6,395 bases of DNA, taken from Clostridia bacterium (lineage in GTDB: Bacteria; Bacillota; Clostridia; Oscillospirales; CAG-272). A program made the position numbers and the translations under genes. How positions within the stretch are numbered: the first letter of the stretch is position 1; every line of letters starts with the position of its first letter. Location of the stretch: positions 1 through 6,395 of the forward strand of contig JAKSPR010000174.1 in NCBI GenBank assembly GCA_024404655.1. Reading direction: 5' to 3'. The notes below the pieces were generated by a model. That model saw only the letters and a list, made by a program, of their open reading frames with translations. It searched no databases and had not been told where the DNA came from. Shown piece after piece: positions 1 to 6,198 of this stretch.

Positions 1-2
1 AT

Positions 3-1184
3 ACGCTGAAAGAAATTGACATCGCCCACCGGATGGGAATTGAAGTCTTTGTTATTGATACGGGCTGGTACAACAAAACCGGTGACTGGATCGTCGATGA
101 TGTCCGTTTCCCGGATCATCTGAAAGAAGTCAAAGCACGGCTGGATTCCTACGGTATGAAACTCGGCCTGTGGTTCAATCCCATCGTTGCCGCAAAATCA
201 ACGGCGATTTTCAGAGAGCATCCTGAATATGTCATCAGTCACAACGGACAAGAAAACTACTGGGGCCCGATCTGGGAGACGGAAGAAAGCTACGGTATGT
301 GTCTCTGCTCCGGCTATACCGATTATTTCATCAAACGTCTGATCGAACTGAACAAGACCCTCGGTGTCACCTATTTCAAATGGGATGCCATCAGTCAGTA
401 CGGATGCAATGCGACTAACCATAACCACGGCTGCGGGGACGCCAAAGAGGCCGGAGAATGTTATGCCTATGGGCTTGGACTGCAGATGCAGCGCATTGTG
501 GAAGAGCTCAGCGCGGAATGTCCCGACGCCATTGTGGACTTTGATGTGACAGAGGCAGGACGGTTTGTGGGTCTTGGCTTCCTGTCCGTCGGCAAGTATT
601 TCCTTATCAACAACGGTCCGTACTTCTCTTCCTTTGATATCCCGTCAAGTGATAAGAGATCACCCGATACCATCAATGTCTTCTTCTATCCAGGACCGGC
701 ACGGAGCCGTGTCTGCAGAAAATCCATTCTGTTTGATGAACTGATTCCATCGGTCCTGTTCTTGACGCATTTTCTGCCGGATGCGCCGAGACTTTCCCAG
801 AACAATGCGATTGCATCCATGCTGCTTGGCGGAAACGGTATCTGGGGTGACCTTCTGACACTTTCCGAAGAAGATATTCAGGTTTTTGCGGAAGCGACCG
901 CGCGTTACCGCCGTGTTCGCGATGATGTTACGGAGGCTTATCCCATCATCCGCGGCAAGATCGGCGGCAGCCCGGAAATCTACGAAAAGCTGAACGAAAA
1001 CGGCCGCGGTATGGTGACATTCTTTACCCATTCCGGAGGCGAATTCAAGCACATCACGAAAAAACTGCCGGATGCATCATCGAGGATTGTCACGGGTGCT
1101 GACCATGTTGAAGTGAAAAACGACCGTCTGATCCTGACCGTGAAGCTTTCAAACGACGAGGCACGCTGTGTGTTTGTGGAATGA
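3..1184 (+). CDS. GH36/alpha-galactosidase-like glycoside hydrolase, 5'-truncated by window edge
   Basis: The frame is open to the left edge (it reads TLKEIDIAHR before the first Met at 33), so the true start lies outside and 393 C-terminal residues are visible. The order of motifs is that of the GH36 catalytic barrel: a beta-strand 'VFVIDTGWY', then 'W..DD.RFPDHLK', then 'GMKLGLWFNP', then 'YFKWD'. In GH36 the Asp of the KWD motif (codon 384-386) is the nucleophile that attacks the glycoside. After the barrel, a beta-rich tail from about 960 onward fits the C-terminal sandwich domain. The usual N-terminal super-sandwich must lie upstream. Oddity: the usual C..GG.R segment reads 'DFDVTEAGR' (537-563), and the place where GH36 enzymes normally carry the acid/base in a W.SD motif reads 'FLINN' (about 600-614), so specificity or mechanism may differ from classical alpha-galactosidases. 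The next gene starts 13 bases on, so the two are probably co-transcribed. Family call is fairly sure; substrate is not known. Confidence 0.8.
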   Translation, partial: TLKEIDIAHRMGIEVFVIDTGWYNKTGDWIVDDVRFPDHLKEVKARLDSYGMKLGLWFNPIVAAKSTAIFREHPEYVISHNGQENYWGPIWETEESYGMCLCSGYTDYFIKRLIELNKTLGVTYFKWDAISQYGCNATNHNHGCGDAKEAGECYAYGLGLQMQRIVEELSAECPDAIVDFDVTEAGRFVGLGFLSVGKYFLINNGPYFSSFDIPSSDKRSPDTINVFFYPGPARSRVCRKSILFDELIPSVLFLTHFLPDAPRLSQNNAIASMLLGGNGIWGDLLTLSEEDIQVFAEATARYRRVRDDVTEAYPIIRGKIGGSPEIYEKLNENGRGMVTFFTHSGGEFKHITKKLPDASSRIVTGADHVEVKNDRLILTVKLSNDEARCVFVE

Positions 1185-1197
1185 GAGAGGTCTATAT

Positions 1198-2253
1198 ATG
1201 AAACGATATCTATCTGTATGGTTAATATTTCTGCTGATGCCATGTCTGCTCTGCGCCTGCGGAGAGTCGAAGAACGAGTCAGTAGAAACCGAACCGCAGG
1301 AATCCCAAACGGAAGAAAAAGAGGAGACCGCCATGAATGAAGAATCCAAAACCGAACGTGAAACGGACGCTGACGGTCAGTATCTGTTCGATATTCCCGA
1401 AACCTTGATGGGTGTGTATCTCTCCCCCGGCATTGACGGTGCGGAGGTTGAAGATGCGGAGGGTTCTGACTATATCAACGCAGTCATCGTATCCGCATTT
1501 GATGATTATGATTTCACACTCCAGATCCGGCTTGCAATCAAAAACGGAAATGCATTCTGGATCAACACGCAGTTTCTCGAAACCGGATTCTTTGAAAATA
1601 ATGAAGGACAGCGGGAAATGGGTGTCCGGGAGGACTGGCAGGAGCGCATGGATGCGCTGGCTGTGATCATCCGCCGGGAGAAAGCCTGGAATTACTTCCT
1701 CGGCTTCTATATGGATGAGCCGCTGCTCAACCGCTTCACCGCGGAACGGGTCTATGCGCTGTCCAAATACAACCATGACACCTTCAGCAAGCGTTATTTC
1801 ATCTGCTTCTCCGTTGAAGAAATTGTTCCCTCAGAATACTCCGACCATGTTGCATACGGACGCATGACGAAAGAATATTCGGTCTATGTCACAGATGCTG
1901 CATACGATATGTACTGGGACTATGACGAATGGAGTGCGAAATATAAATCCATCAACGAAAAGATGAAAAAAGAGCTGCCGGATGATGTCCGTATCTGGTA
2001 CATTCCATGGGCATATTCCTACAATGACAAGACTTTTGAGGAAGTGGCAGCACTGGAACCGAAGCTGATTACACACCTGAATGCAATGTATGACTTCCTT
2101 ATGGCTGAGGAACACAAAGGCGGACTGATGACCTTCTGCTGGCGTGGTTCCCGTCTTGGATTCTACGGCATGGAGGAACTCATCGCAGAAAACGAATGGA
2201 TGGGTTACTTTGATCGGTTCCGGGAAATCGGAAAATCGCTTTGTGAGCATTAA
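1198..2253 (+). CDS. Lipoprotein with probable TIM-barrel glycosidase-like domain
   Basis: 351 residues. I chose ATG 1198 over the upstream ATG 1168 because AGAGAGG (1184-1190) sits 7 bases before it and because it gives a clean lipoprotein signal: MKR, a hydrophobic core, then 'LLCAC' with the lipidated Cys at residue 21. The protein is thus expected to be anchored on the outer face of the membrane. Residues 22 to about 60 are a Glu/Lys/Ser/Thr-rich spacer. The rest looks like a (beta/alpha) barrel that opens with 'GVYLSPGID'. It has 'FYMDEP' (Asp173, Glu174), where an acidic pair at a strand end recalls the catalytic acid of clan-A-like hydrolases, then 'YDMYWDYD' from Tyr236 and 'IWYIPWAYSY', which are aromatic sugar-binding-like strand ends. 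I do not recognise a named family; DUF4434-like barrels are one candidate. Its place right after a GH36-like gene suggests carbohydrate binding or cleavage at the surface. The lipoprotein call is strong, the enzyme role is inferred. Confidence 0.75.
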   Translation: MKRYLSVWLIFLLMPCLLCACGESKNESVETEPQESQTEEKEETAMNEESKTERETDADGQYLFDIPETLMGVYLSPGIDGAEVEDAEGSDYINAVIVSAFDDYDFTLQIRLAIKNGNAFWINTQFLETGFFENNEGQREMGVREDWQERMDALAVIIRREKAWNYFLGFYMDEPLLNRFTAERVYALSKYNHDTFSKRYFICFSVEEIVPSEYSDHVAYGRMTKEYSVYVTDAAYDMYWDYDEWSAKYKSINEKMKKELPDDVRIWYIPWAYSYNDKTFEEVAALEPKLITHLNAMYDFLMAEEHKGGLMTFCWRGSRLGFYGMEELIAENEWMGYFDRFREIGKSLCEH

Positions 2254-2260
2254 AAAAAAC

Positions 2261-2296
2261 AAACTGCTGTCCGGAGATAAAATCGGGCAGCAGTTT
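2261..2296. terminator. Bidirectional rho-independent terminator between convergent operons
   Basis: A 12-bp stem (2261-2272 with 2285-2296, one G:U pair, 12-base loop) is followed on the plus strand by TTTTGTT (2294-2300, partly in the stem). On the minus strand it is followed by a run of eight Ts (complement of 2252-2259). It lies 7 bases after the plus-strand lipoprotein stop and 34 bases beyond the minus-strand M56 gene stop, so it can end both transcripts. The minus-strand side has the better T-tract. Confidence 0.85.
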
Positions 2297-2330
2297 TGTT
2301 ATGTAGTCTTTTGTCGGGAACGATTCTGTA

Positions 2331-4790
2331 TTACTTCATCACGACCGGTTCGTTATTATAATAGAAATACCGGAGATTCGGGATACTCTTCACAATTTCC
2401 ATAAGGTCATCAGGGAGTTCTCTTTCCGATGTGATATCCAAACTGTTGATTCCGCTGATCCCGGACAGTGCGTGATAATCCGTTGCATCGGCAGAAAAAC
2501 TGAGCTGATGAATGATCTTGCCGGTAAGGGCTGTCAGATCCGGGATTTTCGTGTTTGTAATGTCCAGTGCATTGATTGCTCCATAAGTGTCAAACATTTC
2601 CAGATTATCAACCGCCGTATTTCGCAGTGACACACGGACAATAGATCGTTTATCCGGCAGCGTGACCTTGGAAAGCTCTGGATTTCCATTCAGTTCGAGT
2701 GTGTAAAGACCAATGAAATCGGTCAGATCAATCTCTTTCAGAAGATTTTCGGATAAATCCAGCGCTTCGATTCTGGGTTTTGTGATCCGGTGGAACAGTT
2801 CCTCTGCATCTGTCATCTGGCAGTGATTGATAATCAACGATTCCAGATATTGCGTATTCCCGATATCATCAATCCAGTTTTTATCCGAAGTCCGGTCGGC
2901 TTTATTATTCAGAACCGCGATGAATTCTTCCGAGCTGATATCCGGATTGATCAGGCAATGATTACCGCTTACCACAATCGTGTGGACTGCATCGGGGACC
3001 CGGCAGCTGACACTGATCTTTGACGTACGGCCGACTGCTCCGTATTGATTAACGGGTACAATGCTGACGATTCCGTCATAATTAGATATGATGACTGCAT
3101 CCTCGCACAGATCGAGTGAAGAATGGAAAGAATTGATCTGATTATCCCGTTTGACATAAGCAATCGTTCCGTGATATCCTTCATACCCGATCGAAACATC
3201 GCCGCCATGGTATTCCGTTATGATCTTCTTCGTACCCGGGAACAGTGCGTCATATACTTCCTCATTCTGATAGAAATTCTCAAGGGAGAATTGACCGATC
3301 ATCTGGTATATATAGCAGTATTGTCTCAAGAATTCGATCAGCGCGGTTTCCCGCTTCGCCTGTTCCGGGTATTCCTTGAACAGTTTTGCAAAGATTTCTT
3401 CAAAATTTCCGATAGCGACAAAGTGATCCATGCGGTACACCGGATTTGTGCTGAATATCGTTTGTGTATTCTCATTCAGGACATTCATGGCGAGCTGTAC
3501 AGATTCACTGTAAACCGGAAGATATTCTTTCTCCCACGACACTGCGTTGACAGTGCGGATATAGGCATTGAGGATACCGTATATATTCCGCATCTGATCG
3601 TCAAAAGTGCCGGATACCATCACTGCAGGGTATTCTGTATTCCCCTTTGAGGATGCCTGCAAAGTCGGAATTCCTGTGGCTGCGGCATTGTTATCCGCTT
3701 CTTTATGATCGGACGGCAGGATATCCGGATCAGGTACGGCATCTTCCCCGGACGTTTTTTGAGACACAGCATGCACGGAAACATAAGAGATACCGACCGT
3801 ACCGACGGAAAGAAGGACAGCCAGTACGGCGCAGACGACCCGGTTCTTTTGTGTCTTTGTCAGCCGCAGAATCCGTTCCTTCAAAGGAGAACCATTGAAG
3901 CTGATCACATAACGATTCTTTTTCGGAACTGTGTTCAAAAGAATTCCGGCATATTTCAGACGATTTTCCTCGTTCAGGTGAGAAGAAACCGCATCGTCAC
4001 ATGCCAGTTCCGCATCTCTTGCGGAAAGAACGGCTGCTGCCCAAACAAGAGGATTCCACCAGAATACCGAAACAGCCGCTGCACGGAAAATTCCCCAGAT
4101 GGGATCACCATGAAGAAGATGGGTATATTCATGACCGAGGACCATCTGTTCAGCGTGTGAACCTGCAAGTGCTTCTGTGATGTAAATATGCGGGATCAGA
4201 CCTGCAACGCACGGGACCGAAGCGTTTTCGGAAACATAAACCTTGACACCGTGGAAATACCGATAGAACTTCCGATTTGTGCGCAGACTGTGATCAAAGG
4301 TCAGATATGTTATAAGAAACCATGCAGAAACGATGACTGAACCGATGCATGATACAAGGATCGCAATTTTTGCGGCATCAGACGGTGCTGTATTTTTCTG
4401 AATTGCCGTCGTTAATGCTTCCGTTCTATTCTGACTGATCGTCTTGTCTGTATAAACGCCATTTACCGACACAGCATCATCGGAAGCAGGTACATTCTCA
4501 ATGTATTCAGATACCGGAAGTTTTGCTGTGGTTTCGGAAAAGATATCGGAATCTCCGGCAATTTCTGACTGCAACAAAGTAACCGGCTGTGATCGTTTAT
4601 TCAGCAGACCCTCATCGGAATCCGGCATAGTTACAGAAATACTAAACAAGGAGACGGGCATTAACATGCGGATCACAACCAACAGCCAGAGTGCATACAT
4701 GATTCGCGGGGATATGACTTTCCGGAAAACAGCTCGCAGAAGTAGGATCACTGCAATCACCAGGGACAGCGAAATGAGATAGTTCATCAT
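2331..4790 (-). CDS. BlaR1/MecR1-like M56 membrane metallopeptidase with leucine-rich-repeat-like outer sensor domain
   Basis: 819 residues from ATG 4790. ATG 4802 in the same frame directly abuts the AAAGGA ribosome site (4803-4808), whereas 4790 lies 12 bases away and gives the usual M56 N-terminus, so I prefer 4790. Membrane segments are at about 3-22, 31-50, 139-163 and 315-341. A BlaR1-like zinc protease lies between the last two: HEYTH at 220-224 (zinc ligands and catalytic Glu), then 'DAELACDD' with the third ligand candidate Glu261. In this family the outer domain senses a ligand and the inner protease then leads to loss of the BlaI repressor. Here the outer part (about 345-819) is far larger than the roughly 250-residue beta-lactam sensor of BlaR1. 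I see no convincing STYK/KTG set. Residues about 644-815 form seven or eight LRR-like units such as 'LDLSENLLKEIDL', 'LELNGNPEL' and 'LDITNTKIPDL'. It follows the blaI-like gene in one operon. The M56 call is strong; the ligand is unknown. Confidence 0.9.
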   Translation of the reverse strand: MMNYLISLSLVIAVILLLRAVFRKVISPRIMYALWLLVVIRMLMPVSLFSISVTMPDSDEGLLNKRSQPVTLLQSEIAGDSDIFSETTAKLPVSEYIENVPASDDAVSVNGVYTDKTISQNRTEALTTAIQKNTAPSDAAKIAILVSCIGSVIVSAWFLITYLTFDHSLRTNRKFYRYFHGVKVYVSENASVPCVAGLIPHIYITEALAGSHAEQMVLGHEYTHLLHGDPIWGIFRAAAVSVFWWNPLVWAAAVLSARDAELACDDAVSSHLNEENRLKYAGILLNTVPKKNRYVISFNGSPLKERILRLTKTQKNRVVCAVLAVLLSVGTVGISYVSVHAVSQKTSGEDAVPDPDILPSDHKEADNNAAATGIPTLQASSKGNTEYPAVMVSGTFDDQMRNIYGILNAYIRTVNAVSWEKEYLPVYSESVQLAMNVLNENTQTIFSTNPVYRMDHFVAIGNFEEIFAKLFKEYPEQAKRETALIEFLRQYCYIYQMIGQFSLENFYQNEEVYDALFPGTKKIITEYHGGDVSIGYEGYHGTIAYVKRDNQINSFHSSLDLCEDAVIISNYDGIVSIVPVNQYGAVGRTSKISVSCRVPDAVHTIVVSGNHCLINPDISSEEFIAVLNNKADRTSDKNWIDDIGNTQYLESLIINHCQMTDAEELFHRITKPRIEALDLSENLLKEIDLTDFIGLYTLELNGNPELSKVTLPDKRSIVRVSLRNTAVDNLEMFDTYGAINALDITNTKIPDLTALTGKIIHQLSFSADATDYHALSGISGINSLDITSERELPDDLMEIVKSIPNLRYFYYNNEPVVMK

Positions 4791-4802
4791 TGTTATGACC
4801 AT

Positions 4803-4916
4803 TCCTTTCTGAATCTCTTAATTTTGCACAGATGCTCCGTCCCTTGTACCAGATAAGGTATATCTGATAGTACATTATAAAGCATCCGGCGAAACTTCAG
4901 TTTCTTTTTTCGGATA
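4803..4916 (-). other. Intergenic leader between repressor and sensor genes, with two inverted repeats
   Basis: This 114-base spacer, which includes the M56 gene's ribosome site (AAAGGA, 4803-4808), is long for a BlaI-BlaR1 pair. Reading in the direction of transcription, it holds a nested inverted repeat (outer ATCCG/CGGAT within 4884-4915, inner GAAACT/AGTTTC at 4891-4904) and a second perfect 6-bp hairpin (CAGATA, 5-base loop, TATCTG, 4850-4866). Neither is followed by a T-run, so neither is a classical terminator on this strand. A TATAAT hexamer lies between them (4874-4879), but no good -35 box is seen 16-18 bases upstream. The spacer could tune the ratio of sensor to repressor through RNA structure or a weak internal promoter. 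Both ideas are inference. Confidence 0.4.
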
Positions 4917-5300
4917 TTACTTTTTTCTTTTCTGTTCGGCAGCATCAAGAATCTGACGGAGTTCAGCAAGGTCATCATCGGAAAGCGTCTTTCTTTCCGT
5001 CAGTGCTGCAAAAAGCAAGCCGACACTGCCGTCATATACGCGGTTGAGGAACGATTCCGTCTCTGCCGGTACGATATCATCCCGCCCGACGGTCGGATAG
5101 TATTCATGAATCTTTGCTTCTTCATCGACACGGACTGCGCCTTTGGCAATCAGGCGTTTCAGCATGACGAACACCGTTGGTCTTGTCCATCCGGTCTCCG
5201 GTTCAAGCTCTTTTGCAAGATTGCCGAGTGTGTACGGGGATTTTTCCCACAAAAGTTTCATGATCTTCCATTCACTGTCGGATAATGTGATTTGTTCCAT
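4917..5300 (-). CDS. BlaI/MecI-family transcriptional repressor
   Basis: 127 residues, matching the usual 120-130 of the family. ATG 5300 is the start: GGAGGA (5308-5313) lies 7 bases before it, and the longer frame back to GTG 5336 would place the ribosome site inside the gene. Residues 1-70 are the winged helix: 'LSDSEWKIMKLLWE' opens it, and 'TRPTVFVMLKRLIAKGAV' (39-56) is the recognition helix and its flank. Residues 75-127 form the dimerisation arm ('FLNRVYDGSVG...LAELRQIL'). The protein should bind as a dimer to palindromes at its own promoter and shut off this operon until the M56 sensor is triggered. Oddity: by eye-alignment with staphylococcal BlaI, whose Asn101-Phe102 bond is cut on induction, the matching pair here is Ala99-Leu100. 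Target genes other than its own operon cannot be told from this window. Confidence 0.95.
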   Translation of the reverse strand: MEQITLSDSEWKIMKLLWEKSPYTLGNLAKELEPETGWTRPTVFVMLKRLIAKGAVRVDEEAKIHEYYPTVGRDDIVPAETESFLNRVYDGSVGLLFAALTERKTLSDDDLAELRQILDAAEQKRKK

Positions 5301-5317
5301 ACGATTTTCCTCCATTT

Positions 5318-5335
5318 TGTAGACTTTTGTCTTCA
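5318..5335. promoter_or_regulatory. Candidate BlaI operator 1 (downstream of start point)
   Basis: An imperfect palindrome, TGTAGAC-TTTT-GTCTTCA, with 6 of 7 positions symmetric. It shares TGTAGACTT.TGTC with the second site 39 bp upstream. BlaI-family operators typically carry TGTA/TACA half-sites, which the TGTAGAC arm contains. It sits just past the predicted transcription start (about 5337), where a bound dimer would block initiation or escape. It also abuts the ribosome-binding site of the repressor gene. Confidence 0.7.
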
Positions 5336-5343
5336 CCGTATTC

Positions 5344-5372
5344 AGTATAGCATGTGTGTAGACTTATGTCAA
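5344..5372 (-). promoter_or_regulatory. Sigma-A promoter of the blaI-M56 operon
   Basis: On the minus strand there is a perfect -35 box TTGACA (5367-5372), a 17-base spacer and a -10 box TATACT (5344-5349). An AT-rich stretch upstream (5376-5410) could act as an UP element; it carries a short direct repeat, AATTCACAT at 5386-5394 and AATTCATAT at 5397-5405, 11 bp apart. The expected start is near 5337, giving a leader of about 37 bases. A promoter this close to consensus would be strong unless repressed, which fits the operators that overlap and flank it. Confidence 0.9.
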
Positions 5373-5375
5373 CAC
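5356..5375. promoter_or_regulatory. Candidate BlaI operator 2 (overlaps -35 box)
   Basis: The palindrome GTGTAGAC-TTAT-GTCAACAC has 7 of 8 positions symmetric, a better match than operator 1. It covers the whole -35 box and much of the promoter spacer, so a bound repressor should exclude RNA polymerase. Its centre is 39 bp from that of operator 1, a little under four helical turns, compatible with two dimers bound in tandem. Confidence 0.75.
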
Positions 5376-5462
5376 CATTTTGAATAATTCACATAAAATT
5401 CATATTTCTGATGTTCTTATTTCCCTTTTGGGGTTTTTTATCCCCCATAACAGGCATAAAAG

Positions 5463-5486
5463 AAGACGGCCACTGCTGACCGCCTT
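5463..5486 (-). terminator. Rho-independent terminator after the DUF1905 gene
   Basis: A 9-bp stem (5463-5471 with 5478-5486, two G:U pairs in the minus-strand RNA) with a 6-base loop is followed in the minus direction by CTTTTATG (complement of 5455-5462). It begins 4 bases past the stop of the DUF1905 gene and separates that operon from the blaI promoter downstream. The plus-strand side also has TTGTTTAT, but no plus-strand gene ends here. Confidence 0.75.
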
Positions 5487-5490
5487 TTGT

Positions 5491-5751
5491 TTATATCCGT
5501 TCTTTCAAAACAACTGACACTGTATCGCCGAAGCTCTTTCCAATCTGTTTCCGTATCTGTTTGGTGACACCGATGATATAGCATGGTGTCCCCATTTTTA
5601 CAACCTGACCGCTGTATGGGACGCCGTCAAAGGCAGCATTAACAAGAAGTCTTCCCTTGCCGAATAAGGCTTTGATATCATAAGGCACCTCAACATATGC
5701 TGCATCCATATCCTCGTTCTGTAGGATAACAGCTTCAAAAGAGAGTTCCAT
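5491..5751 (-). CDS. DUF1905 domain protein
   Basis: 86 residues, about one complete DUF1905 domain and nothing else. The family pattern is visible: 'AYVEVPYDIKALFGKGRLLVNAAFDGVPYSG' in the first half, split as V-P, F-G-K and D-G-x-P-Y, then 'IIGVTKQIRKQIGKSFGDTVSVVLKE', where lR..iG...GD.V.V.l is the typical end. The molecular function of this domain is not established; it is a small beta-barrel-like fold often found near or fused to YdeI/OmdA or DUF1801 domains. A ribosome site GAGGTGG (5759-5765) lies 7 bases before the ATG. The gene begins 17 bases after the stop of the DUF1801 gene, so they are almost surely one transcript. Likely cytosolic, with no signal or membrane segment. Confidence 0.85.
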   Translation of the reverse strand: MELSFEAVILQNEDMDAAYVEVPYDIKALFGKGRLLVNAAFDGVPYSGQVVKMGTPCYIIGVTKQIRKQIGKSFGDTVSVVLKERI

Positions 5752-5768
5752 TTCTGTTCCACCTCATT

Positions 5769-6176
5769 TCAGGCATGATGACCTGTTTCCATGCACCACC
5801 TTGCGATGCGGGAAATCAGGTCAGTATCAATTTTTCCATAAGGGATTCGGATTGTGCCTTTATCCGTATTGTAATCCTGCAGATCTGCAGCAAACTCTGT
5901 GACTGCCTCTGGTCCAGGATACAAGCCGATATGATGCTTTGCTGCTGCAAAATGAAGGATATTATGCCCTTTCCAATACGTCGGCATACTCCAGGAAATA
6001 CGTTCTTCACACTCCGGCAGCGCGGTACGCAGTGTTTCTCTGATGAGACGCAGATCACTTTGAACTGCATCGTCCTGCATTTCAATATATTCATCGATCG
6101 ATTCCGGTTTATCTTTACAATAATGGTTTTGATCTGTCTTTATGAAACTGCGGCCGCACTTGGGACATTTCCACAT
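5769..6176 (-). CDS. Zinc-ribbon plus DUF1801 domain protein
   Basis: 135 residues. ATG 6176 is preceded by AGGAGA (6184-6189) with 7 bases of spacing; the same frame runs open to about 6392, but that part lies over another gene in a different frame. The N-terminus is a small zinc-finger-like motif: Cys4, Cys7, His18 and Cys20 ('CPKCGRSF...NHYC'). Residues about 26-132 match the DUF1801 fold: 'YIEMQDDAVQSDLRLIRETLRTALPECEERISWSMPTYW', read in pieces, then 'ILHFAAAKHHIGLYPGP' and 'TIRIPYGKIDTDLISRIARW'. This domain is shared with the YdhG/Fra-like group; its reaction, if any, is not settled. Pairing with a DUF1905 gene just downstream resembles the domain partnership seen in YdeI-like proteins, which suggests a joint, perhaps stress-related, role. 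That last step is inference. Confidence 0.85.
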   Translation of the reverse strand: MWKCPKCGRSFIKTDQNHYCKDKPESIDEYIEMQDDAVQSDLRLIRETLRTALPECEERISWSMPTYWKGHNILHFAAAKHHIGLYPGPEAVTEFAADLQDYNTDKGTIRIPYGKIDTDLISRIARWCMETGHHA

Positions 6177-6198
6177 GTTATTTTCTCCTATTGACTGT

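Noticed and set aside
660..1052. A 130-residue minus-strand reading frame within the GH36-like gene
   Set aside because: It is antisense to a well-supported gene, has no recognisable motif, and I see no ribosome site for it.
4793..4978. A small Lys/Arg-rich minus-strand frame spanning the blaI-M56 spacer
   Set aside because: It overlaps the end of blaI in another frame, and its composition looks like translated noncoding DNA.
2331..5300. A classical beta-lactam resistance locus
   Set aside because: No beta-lactamase or mecA-like gene is in the window, and the sensor's outer domain lacks recognisable penicillin-binding motifs.
5301..5336. GTG 5336 or the ATG around 5312-5314 as start of the BlaI gene
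   Set aside because: GGAGGA at 5308-5313 would then lie inside the gene; ATG 5300 has ideal spacing and the usual family N-terminus.
5430..5446. GGGG-TTTTTTAT-CCCC inverted repeat considered as a second terminator
   Set aside because: The stem is only four pairs, and no T-run follows it on the minus strand, where the active genes lie.
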